DNA of 11,115 nucleotides, taken from contig WTXI01000616.1 in assembly GCA_022376515.1 (NCBI GenBank), forward strand, positions 1 through 11,115. Reading direction: 5' to 3'. Shown here piece by piece: positions 1 through 8,200 of the stretch. The notes under the pieces are model-generated. The model made no database searches. It was given only the letters and a program-made list of their open reading frames with translations, and had not been told where the DNA came from. The DNA comes from Lactifluus volemus. Lineage: Eukaryota; Basidiomycota; Agaricomycetes; Russulales; Russulaceae. The position numbers were made by a program, and so were the translations under genes. The number at the start of each line of letters is the position of its first letter. Position 1 is the first letter of the stretch.

Positions 1-374
1 TATCAGAGGACAAGATGTACGGCAACGACGTCAGCCCAGGGACACCTCTTTGCATTCTGCGGGCTCGGGTGCGTCTAGCCCTGGAAGCGGAGCGGAAGAC
101 GGTCTTCAGCCGAAGCGGCTGAGGACGACCACTGACGAGGAGATACCTTCACTGTTACTGCGCATGGGAAACGTGGGATGTCATTCTCCAGGGCTACGCA
201 GTCGACAGGCGTCGAACTCAAAGTCCTCACCGGCGCTCCAGGCTCAATCCTCGGATGCTTCAAGGCGGGTATCCACCTGGAGGGTCCCCCGAGTTTTCGC
301 TAGGGCTCAGTATCAAAGGGGCTGCGCGGTTACATTCACATTCTCTGCTTAAAAGGAAGGGGAATGGGACGTAG
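1..374 (+). pseudogene. API5: 3' end of an Api5-like gene (upstream copy, truncated by the window edge)
   Basis: This is the C-terminal tail of an Api5-family (apoptosis inhibitor 5 / AAC-11) protein; the HEAT/ARM-like body lies outside the window. One frame (from about 50) reads a Ser/Gly-rich stretch, then a basic nuclear-localisation-like patch (PKRLRTTTDEE) and the short motif PSLLLRMG. A second frame near 304-374 reads GLSIKGAARLHSHSLL and ends at a TAG at 372-374. The same elements occur in the same order at the end of the second copy (3390-3707), which is linked to a recognisable Api5 body; that link is how this piece was identified. Passing from PSLLLRMG to GLSIKGAA needs a frame change, so this copy is probably broken too. 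The family role (nuclear, anti-apoptotic scaffold) is known mostly from animals; its role in fungi is not clear to me. Confidence 0.5.
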
Positions 375-1072
375 GAGGATTCGTCAGTGATTCATTCAAG
401 GTCCTACAGCGGAACGGATCTTCATCGTATACGGGACTATGTGGTATCTCTTGCTTCTTTATTCCGTGCTGTGCGCCTTCTGCTGTTTGTATATCACGAT
501 TTATTAACAATTGGTTGAGATTTTGCTTCAACCTCGCGAGCATCCCTCACAAACCAACATACGGTACATCCGCATCCACGTCCACGTGCCAAAATCCCGA
601 ATTATTCTTACCAGTGTGCGAGTCGGTTGTGCATATATCCAAAATTTAAATGCGCGACGCGGATAACTTACAAGCTTACCGCACTGCTTTCCGTTGGCTA
701 CTACGCACGTTTACGAATGTCCTCATCCTCACAGAAAAAGTGCCGTGTAATGGAGATGGCATTGACTCCGAGTCGGATATACATCACAATCGCATTCGTG
801 GTAATCTTATTTGTTTTGGTTGAAGCTTGTCTCGTGAAAGATTTCCTACCTCGGGAGATATTCCGATCAGCGCTACCGTAACCCCACACTTAGTAGCCGA
901 CTCTGGTCCGCAATGTGCAGAATTTCCGCGCTATATCGACAAATGACCTCGATTTCCGCTCAACATCCGAAAGAACAGGCTTGTACGGTTTACGTCGGAG
1001 ACAGGGAAGACAGTTGACAAAAAAGAGTCGATGAGCATTGAGAGGTTTCCCATTTTTCGGTTCCCCTACGGA
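375..1072. other. Spacer after the upstream Api5 tail, no gene recognised
   Basis: About 700 bp of AT-richer sequence with only short reading frames. None of these frames is kept in the homologous spacer at 3708-4292, which argues that the segment is non-coding. It probably holds the 3' untranslated region of the Api5 copy followed by intergenic DNA. No tRNA, known RNA gene or clear promoter element was seen. Confidence 0.6.
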
Positions 1073-1074
1073 AC

Positions 1075-1347
1075 TAAGTTATAGTAAAACGGTCTGGGTG
1101 AATGGCCCGGGGGAGCGTAGGATTGCCCTGGCCGCCGATGACGAAGGCATGTCCTTCATCGGACTCCCCTGGCCTTCCGCGGCCAATCTCTCCTCCTCCT
1201 CGGCATCCAGAAACTCCTCCCAAATGGGCAATACACTCCAACAGTTTGAGGGACAATGTCAATCTTCACATTGAGGCCTGCAGCTGCAAGACACGCGTCG
1301 ATGAACCCGAGGAGATAGCCAACTACGATTACGCGCATGCACGTTGA
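1075..1347 (-). pseudogene. Possible minus-strand coding remnant, family not recognised
   Basis: This GC-richer block sits between the repeat and the C2 scrap and has no counterpart at the equivalent place in copy B. On the minus strand, one frame reads MRVIVVGYLLGFIDACLAAA and continues GLNVKIDIVPQTV. Another frame then takes over with WEEFLDAEEEERLAAEGQG and a Ser/Ala/Arg-rich stretch. The composition looks protein-like, and the switch between frames suggests a frameshift or an intron. The opening resembles a Rossmann-type beta-Gly-alpha start, but the GxGxxG pattern is not intact, so I do not call it an oxidoreductase. It could equally be a chance open frame. Confidence 0.2.
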
Positions 1348-1449
1348 CATGTACATAGTATCACAATCGGTAGGTATGGTTGTGATGACCAGTATATAGT
1401 TGAGGACCGTCTAGAGATCGATCGCAGTTTGAGAGTCGATATGATCAGT

Positions 1450-1550
1450 CAGAGCATGCTTTAGCTCGAGGTCACTGGTACGTATCAAATCTCTTATCAG
1501 TTCTCAGGGCTTCCTCGCCTCAAAATCTTCCCGGGAAACAGACACGAAAA
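1450..1550 (+). pseudogene. Scrap of a C2-NLR gene 5' end (exon 1, intron 1, start of exon 2)
   Basis: This short piece resembles the first exon, first intron and second-exon start of the receptor gene at 4641-4770. The 33 bases at the exon 1/intron 1 boundary (GAGCATGCTTTAGCTCGAGG and onward) differ from the receptor copy at 8 positions. The intron ends in TTATCAG, and the next exon reads VLRASSPQNLPGK where the receptor has [16 protein letters not shown]. Exon 1 carries a TAG in place of the Gln codon. Homology fades after CCCGGGAAA (about 1538-1550), and Api5-like coding sequence begins about 50 bp later. It is best read as what remains of a deleted NLR copy. Confidence 0.5.
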
Positions 1551-1604
1551 CGGAACGGAAACTGCCGAGTTGTTTGGTCGCGCTGAGAGCGACGTTCACC
1601 GGGT

Positions 1605-3707
1605 AATTTAGCCTTAGAGCAGGCGATGAAACTTGTTCATTCTCCACACACACCTCTCAAATGCCTGGCGGCGATGAATATTGCCAACTTTTTCAAGGCG
1701 TTTCCTGACATCGAGGAAAATGCTATCAACGCTATATTTGACCTTTGTGAAGACCATCATCCAGATGTTCGTCCCTCGCCTCACGCTATCCCAAGAAACC
1801 TGATTTCCCCCTCCACGCTTCATCTCCTATATGCGAATTGAAGGATACAAAGCTATCGTTCGAATGTCATAGGAGCAGCTTATAAGGGTAGAGAGGAACG
1901 TGGACGTCTTGGTGCAGTTACTTCAGAGCGGTGGGTGCCACATTCTCCTAGTTTTCTTTTTGCCTTCCGACGGAAAAGAATTGCCATCTTATTCATCAAC
2001 GATTCCCTCTTCCCTCCTTCTTTCCCTTTCCTTTTGTTATTTTCCTTCTTCATCAGATGAACCCGCAGAGGTTGCGGTAGTCAAGACTCCGCCTATCCAG
2101 CACCTCGAATTGGACTCCAAGATTACGCTGAGCGTTCTCTGCGATCGAATCGTCCCCCCAGACGAACCCATGGAAGGCGAGGTCAAGGTCACTTGCGCAT
2201 GCTGATCGTGGCGTTCCTCGCAGAAGACGCGCGGAGGCCTTCTTACGAAGTTGCAGGGCCGAGGGAACATCTGCGCGGAGCAAGAACAAGCGCAGATAGA
2301 CACCCTCCTCAAGGTGAGAGAGATCCGTCGTCCCTGATCAACTCTCTTCTGTCGCTGACGAAAGAGATACGGGGGTTTCGCGTAGGCGGTGTCCAAATTT
2401 GGTGGCGCCGACGCCTCGAATATTACATGGGTCATTTTTATGTCCCTGCCCTCCTTTAATAGTGGCCGTCCGACTCGACGCATCAACGAGCTGGTGCAAG
2501 TGTTACGTGCGCAAGCTATGTCTTCGCTCAGGGAGGACCTCCCGCCGAGGCGGATCCCCGCGAGCCTGGGGCGGGCCCGCTTCTACCTCGAACTGTGCGA
2601 CTTTGTGTGCCGCGAAAGGGCGTGTCGGACCTTGTCCAGCTCTTGCGCTTCTACTGCACATCGTCTCTCATGGGGAAAATGACGCTCGGGCGACTGTCTG
2701 AAGATACGCGATTGTTCTTCATCGTTCATCTCGCGCAAGCTCTCGCGGCTTGCAGCCACCAGAAGAGTCGAGAGTCTGCTGAACTCGCCTCGATGCGGTG
2801 TCAGGTCGTGGATGCATTGACCGTCACCCTTCCGGTACGTTTGGTCCGGGACAGCCTGCCGCTCGCCACCTCTCATTTTCCATTATTTGCGACGCAGGCT
2901 TTCGTTCGAATAGCCCCGTCAGATGCGCAAGTGTGGCGGTCGTGCGAAATATTCTTGACCTTTTTCTTTTTCTTTTTCTTTTCTTTTGCTCGGTGTCCAG
3001 AGGAAGGAAGAGTAAACAAATTGGAACATTTCTGCTCCCCTCCACTCGGTTCTAGTAGAGATTTCTCACCTCGCTGATGAAAGGCTGACCCCAGAGTCCA
3101 AACGAGCAGGGGATCTCAGCAGTGTCAGTTCTTTTCTTTTTTGTCCTGGCCTCACTCACCAGTTGGTTGCTAGTCGTTCATCCACAGTCCCCCAACCGTC
3201 CTTGCTTCCTCTAAAACCATTGCCGTCGCCACTCCCAATTCCAGATATCCACCTACCTGCTGACGTAATCCTGAACAAACGAAAAGCGGATGGAATCAAC
3301 TGTACCGCAAGAACGGGAGGGAATGCAGAGGCCATCTATCAGAGGGCAACATGCACGGCAACGACGGCAGCGCAGGGATTCGTTCTCTTTGCATTTTGCG
3401 GGCTCTGGTGCGGCTAGCCCCGGAAGCGGAGGGGAAGACGGCCTTCAGACGAAGCGGCTGAGGACGACCACCGACGAGGAGACACCATGTTACTGCGCAT
3501 GGGAAATGTGCAACGTCTTTCACCAGGGCCGCGCGATCGACAGGCGTTGAACTCAAAGTCCCCACCGGCGCTTCAAGCTCAGTCCTCGGATTCGCCGAGC
3601 ATCCACCTGGAGGGTCCCCCGAATTTTCGCTAGGGCTCAGTATCAAAGGCGCTGCGCGGTTGCACTCACATTCTCTGCTTGAAAGGATACAGGGGAACGG
3701 GACGTGA
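1605..3707 (+). pseudogene. API5: Api5-like (apoptosis inhibitor 5 family) pseudogene, second copy
   Basis: The body is an Api5 HEAT/ARM-like repeat protein. AINAIFDLCED (about 1720-1754), IEGYKAIVRMS (1837-1869), VDVLVQLLQS (about 1900-1930), then DEPAEVAVVK and SKITLSVLCDRIVPPDEP (2057-2175) follow the family in order. Later come IDTLLK (to 2313), MSLPSFNSGRPT, RARFYLELCDFVC, LVQLLRFYCTSSLMGKMTLG (about 2634-2690), SDAQVWRSCEIFL, the basic tail NKRKADGIN (about 3274-3300), KRLRTTTDEE and GLSIKGAA, with a stop at 3705-3707. Three introns look intact: 1931-2056, 2314-2385 and 2835-2897. Damage: no N-terminal exon, an intron at 1771-1834 without an AG acceptor, an in-frame TAG at 1870-1872, frame changes near 2180-2200 and 2240-2270, a one-base loss near 2616 (CGAAAGGG), a disrupted junction at 2960-3040, and frame changes at 3340-3390, near 3486 (five bases missing against copy A) and near 3628. 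Residue-level similarity is still high, so the decay looks fairly recent. Family assignment is firm; the exact limits are less so. Confidence 0.75.
2956..3000 (+). other. Polypyrimidine tract and splice acceptor inside the Api5 pseudogene
   Basis: A run of T-rich CTTTTT units ends in GTGTCCAG at 3000. It follows directly on the conserved WRSCEIFL coding stretch. It looks like the 3' half of an intron (pyrimidine tract plus AG) whose donor half has been lost or fused into the exon. Coding similarity resumes in another frame around 3040 (LHSVLVEISHLADERL). Confidence 0.4.
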
Positions 3708-4292
3708 GAGGATTCGTTAATGATTCGTTTCAGGGTCCTACAGTGGAGCGCATCGTTATCGTATACGGACTACGTAGTTGGCTGTCATGCACCGATTGCA
3801 TTTACATCTCTTGCCCTTTTATTCCTTGCTGTGTACCTATAGTAAACCAACAATTGGTTGAGATTATCCTCATCCACCTTCGTTCCAAAATCCCGAATTC
3901 AATCCTTCCCAGTGAGCGAGTCGGTTGTGCATATATCCAAATTTCAAACGCGCGACGCGAACGACTCGGACTTGAAGCTTACGAGCTTACACGTTCCGTT
4001 GGCTATTACGCATGTTTGCGAATGTCATCATCCTCACAGACAAAGTCCCCCGTAATGATCTTAGTTGCTTTTGTTGAAGCTTGTCTTGTGAAAATTTACC
4101 TCGGGAGATTTTCCGATCAGCGCTACCCACAATGTCCAGAATTTCCGCGCTATATTGACAAATGACCTAGATGTGCGCTCAACATCCGAGGGAACAGGCT
4201 TGTATAGTCTAAGTCGGAGGCCGGGAAGACAGTAGACAAAAAATAATCGATACACCTTGAGAGGTTTCCCATTTTTCAGTTCCCCCACGGTA
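3337..4292. repeat. Direct repeat copy B (Api5 tail plus downstream spacer)
   Basis: Second copy of the roughly 1 kb direct repeat, about 3.34 kb downstream of copy A and in the same orientation. Its first ~370 bp are the 3' end of the Api5 pseudogene; the rest is spacer that ends at GAGGTTTCCCATTTTTCAG followed by TTCCCCCACGG. After that point the two copies diverge: copy A goes into a unique block, while copy B goes into the upstream region of the receptor gene. Confidence 0.85.
3708..4292. other. Spacer between Api5 pseudogene and receptor gene, no gene recognised
   Basis: This segment is homologous to 375-1072. Short open frames exist on both strands, but none is conserved between the two copies, so I see no gene here. 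It may contain the Api5 3' untranslated region. Confidence 0.55.
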
Positions 4293-4640
4293 CGGTACTA
4301 CTCACCACCGGCCACATCAATAGCCGCTTTTTTTCTCACCGTTGTTTGGTTGTTTGTTCCCAATCGCGAAGCGCCCCTCACGAAACGTGGACACCTAGGT
4401 GCACATACACCAGTAGTTATCCTCAATCTCAACTTCTCACTTCGATCTACGATGTCTCTCGCACAACCAAATTCGTATGTCAAAGTCTCTCACACCCGAT
4501 CTCCCCCGATGTTAACCATTACTGCAGACCAGATCCTCAAATATCCGGAATCGGGTACATCATTTACTTCCATTTCATTTCGATATCTGCTCACAAAACT
4601 GCCTTTGATCAGCGATCAAGTCGGCGAAACACCACCGAAC
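4293..4640 (+). promoter_or_regulatory. Presumed promoter and 5' leader of the receptor gene
   Basis: About 350 bp lie between the end of the repeat and the chosen start codon. The sequence has pyrimidine-rich stretches (for example 4328-4340 and 4495-4507), which are common upstream of basidiomycete genes, but no convincing TATA box. The sequence before the ATG at 4641 (CACCACCGAAC) is purine/C-rich with A at -2, acceptable for a fungal start. An upstream ATG at 4451 opens a short frame and could be an upstream ORF. The assignment rests mainly on position. Confidence 0.3.
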
Positions 4641-5200
4641 ATGCTCCAGCTCGAAGTGGCTAGTATGTATATATAGTGATGCTGCTCTGATAAGTACTGA
4701 CCTCTTTCCTTTGTCAGTCCTTCGGGCATACAATCTCCCTCCTCTGAAATCCCTCCCCGGGAAAGAGAGACGGTTTTACGTTACTGTGACCAGCGGGGAG
4801 AAATCATGGCAGACCCGATCTATACAAAGCGTGGCTCAGCACGTCGAATGGAACGAGAAAGTCGACACATTGTGAGAAATGTGGAATTTGCGTTTCAATG
4901 TCCAACTGACTCCGGTGCAGTGCCATACAACCTCTCTCTCGTATAATGGTGTCTCTTTTGCGAAGAGGACCATGCGGAAAGACATGCTTCTCGGGCAGGA
5001 GGAGATAATCTGTGAAGCACGACGCGGTTCGTCTATTTCTTCGAATCCTTACTCATGCATCTTGCTGAGCGTCCTACATGTAGAGCTTGAGATTATTTTC
5101 AGAGGTGCTGATGGAGCTAGTAGAAACTCAACGAAGCCGGATACACTCTTGACGATCAACGTATCTACGAAAGCGAGTTCCTCTCTAACTACGGCAGTCA
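4641..5200 (+). other. N-terminal C2-like domain of the receptor
   Basis: Exons 1-4 read [31 protein letters not shown], a WQTRS strand, then [11 protein letters not shown]. The sequence [16 protein letters not shown] follows after the intron at 4872-4920, and [11 protein letters not shown] after the intron at 5027-5083. This is the strand pattern of a C2 domain: a first strand with a conserved Leu, a WNE motif, then a K-rich strand and LLG. Two frame-restoring readings exist near 4956-4959. Either one T has been lost from the T4 run (keeps the conserved strand), or a longer intron 4872-4967 is used (drops the strand). I prefer the first. Whether it binds calcium or lipid cannot be seen. Confidence 0.6.
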
Positions 5201-8200
5201 ATACATCGAATCCTGTAACAACAGAGTTGGACGATTCGCTTGCTGAAGGAGGTGCTGTACGTCCTACTATCAAATTCAATTATGAAACCGGGCAACCCAC
5301 GTCAGTTGCCGCGTCCCTATCTCCTTTATTTCAGGCACACGACGTTCCAGTTCCCACTGAGGGCGACACTCATGTGAGACCGGCAGTAGGCAGCCAGGCA
5401 GAGATATCACGTACTCTTGGTCGTGCCGAGGAAGCCACGGAGGCTATGGGTACGATCAAAGCATGGAAGACGGCCATTGGTGTTATCAAGCAAGTGATGG
5501 ACACTGTCGACCCAATCGCTGATGTATGGCTAACATCCTCATGGTTTTTGCGTATTCCTTGCTAAACTAACTTGTTCTGTTCAGTTGTTCCCGCATGCAA
5601 AGTTAGCATGGAAATTGCTCTCAATGATTCCTGAGGTTTGTCCCCGTGCTCTGTCGGAGGATATCCATAGTTCAACATTTGTTTTCACCTACTGTCAGAC
5701 TTTGTTACTCCAATTGAAGCGTGACGACAACGTCAGGACACTACTTCAGGCGATACTGGATGGGTTTGACTTTGTGAAGAAGGCGGACGTTTTGAGGAAC
5801 ATGGACCCGGAGTCTACGCAACCGAAGATCCTGGATGAGATGCTGGAGTGTGTCTCGGAATGTGCCGAATTCATCATATCGTATGCGAAGGATGTACAAG
5901 TCGGTACGTCGTCTTGGCCTCTGTGGTGATTCATCATAATAAAGATTTGATTTAGGAAAGCGGACGTTGAAGAATGTCGTGCGCCAGGTTGACGGGAAGA
6001 TTGACGAGTACCGCACGAACCTTGCTCGACTACGAGATAATTTTCTCGCGGGTACCACTGTTATCGCTGGGGGTGCTGTGCTGGAACATGGTGTGTACTC
6101 CTGATGGTCTTGATCGTCGAATGGTGGATCTGATGAAGGAGACATAGAACTGGACGCAACAATCAGAGAATTGCCTTATAAAGGAGGCTGGCGATTTGGG
6201 GATGACAGGCGCTGTCTTCCAGGCACACGAGAAGACTTCTTGGACCATATCATCTCCTGGGTCGAGAATCGAGAATCTGAACGCGGGCTCGTGCTCCTTG
6301 GCCAGGCCGGCACAGGAAAGTCATCGATTGCACATGAAGTTGCCCGTCGGTTAGAAAACAAGCATCTCGGCTCTTACTTTGCTTTTCTACGGAAGGAGGC
6401 TCCAAGGACGAGGCTCACCAGCTCTTCACGACGCTCGCTCGCGATCTCTCCAATCGCTATCCTCCCTTCAAACTCGCCCTCGGGAGGGTGCTCAAGAATG
6501 ATCCATCTCTTTGTAGTACTCGACACTATCATACACTTTTCGAACGCCTCCTCCTTGAACCAGTCAAGAACCTTCAACTTGGGGTCCAATTTTGATTGTG
6601 ATCGATGCGTTGGACGAGAGCGGTGACGCAACTGGCCAAAGCGGATTACACAAGTTTCTTGCTGAACATCTCTCCGAGTTGCCTTCGAACTTTCGCATGC
6701 TCATCACCTCGAGGCCGGAGAATAGAATCGAACACGTATTTGGTAACACGCTGTCCGTGCGCACCCTCTACATGGACGATCACAAACTGGCTGCCAAGAC
6801 GGAGCAAGATATTCGCTTATATCTCGAGAACGAGCTCCCCTTGGATTTGTTCAAGCGACATGGTGTCAAACTGGCAAGGGCGGCGGAAGGGTTGTTTCAG
6901 TGGGCAGCCGTTGCATGCGGGCTGATAAATAATCCTCCTCCTAGCTTTGGATTTAACAGGAAAAAGGTGATACAGCGTCTGTTGGGACACTCACGAGGTC
7001 GCGATGGACGGGATCCGTTGGACCAGCTTTACAGAGAAGTCCTGGAAGGATACTTCGAACCGGTTGAGGCACGGACTCTATTTCGGTCTGTGATGGGACA
7101 GCTTTTCGCTGCGATGATGCCGCTTTCCATCCGTTCATTGACTATTCTGCGACTACATGCACCCAAGGATGATCTCGAGGATCCTGATCCAGAGGACTCT
7201 GATACAGAAGATTCTGATCCCGAGGATTCCGATTGCGTTGTTGAGATGCTCCGTCACCTTGGCTCACTGCTCAGCAACGTGACCTCATCCGACGACACCC
7301 TCCCGATCGTTCCTCTCCACACCTCATTTCGTGACTTCCTTGCCAATGAGAGGAGTGGGATATTTCATATCGACCTTGGCAGGGCTCACCGTCAGTTGGC
7401 ACATTCGTGTCTTGGATTAATGCTCAATGACCTCAAATTCAACATTTGCAAACTGGAATCGTCATACCTTGCCAACAGGGACGTACCAGATCTTGATTCT
7501 CGAATTGCCAAATATATTCCACCTGCTCTATCATATGCGTGCGTTTTCTGGGGCGATCATTTAGAGCGCCTTGGTATCGAACAGGACCTCTTTCCAAAAC
7601 TTGGATTGCTATTCGAGACAAGATTCCTTTTTTGGCTGGAATCCTGAGCATCAAGAACGTGTCGGTCTTGCATCACGAGCATTGGATCTCTGAACACATG
7701 GTTGCGGTCTGATCAGCGGAAGGTAGGCGGCTCTTATCATGTTACGCCGCATGTAGTAATTATTGGGTACAGCAATCATTCCAACCAGAGGTTGAGAATC
7801 TATTCTCCTTTGTGGATGATGCGTTTGCTTTCGTGCGATATTTCGGGATGGCAATATCAAGAAGTCTCCCGCATATATATATATCTGCTCTCCCTTTCGC
7901 GCCATCCTCTTCCCGCATCGTCGAGTGCCATCTTCACCAATTCCCCCACACATTGTTTTTGAAACAAGGACAGTTGTCTGATTGGCCAGCATTGGAAATG
8001 ACGATTAAAGCACACGACGGACCAGTCGAATCTGTTGTATTCTCTCCAGATGGGCAACGGATCGCATCAGCCTCGCGAGATCGCACGATTCGGGTGTGGG
8101 ATGCTACAACAGGGGAAATTGTAGCGGGTCCGTTTACCGGACATACCGGTTCCGTCTACTGTGTCGCATTCTCGCCAGACGGGAAACGCATCGCCTCGGC

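Larger units (their letters stand above)
1..1072. repeat. Direct repeat copy A (Api5 tail plus downstream spacer)
   Basis: This stretch is homologous, in the same orientation, to 3337-4292. Landmarks shared in order include the opening TATCAGAGG, the GCGGCTGAGGACGACCAC block, the GCTAGGGCTCAGTATCAAAG block, GAAGCTTGTCT, AATTTCCGCGCTATAT and GAGGTTTCCCATTTTTC. Identity outside indels is roughly 85% by eye. Copy A has about 48 extra bases near 752-800 and about 27 near 885-912. Copy B has about 25 extra near 3775-3800. The left boundary may lie beyond the window. I see no terminal inverted repeats or target-site duplication, so I read it as a segmental (tandem) duplication, not a transposon. 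Confidence 0.85.

Noticed and set aside
1..12. TATCAGAGG at the start of both repeat copies, resembling a Copia-type initiator-Met tRNA primer-binding site
   Set aside because: The match is only eight bases, no LTR precedes copy B at 3337, and the sequence is part of the Api5 C-terminal coding region.
2037..2486. A 149-codon minus-strand open frame
   Set aside because: It lies antisense to Api5 exons and introns on the plus strand, which carry the recognisable family motifs. It is a shadow frame.
1..4292. The 1 kb direct repeats as LTRs of one element
   Set aside because: The DNA between them encodes an Api5-like gene rather than gag/pol, and the repeats contain coding sequence for the Api5 tail. 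A segmental duplication explains them better.
4879..5565. A separate gene starting at the ATG at 4879
   Set aside because: The ATG lies inside the short intron 4872-4920. The similarity runs from the exon before it (WNEKVDTF) to the exon after it, so the open stretch is part of the receptor gene.
7873..7886. AT microsatellite (CATATATATATATC)
   Set aside because: It is in the receptor coding frame ([10 protein letters not shown]), which is conserved in related proteins, so it is not a separate feature.
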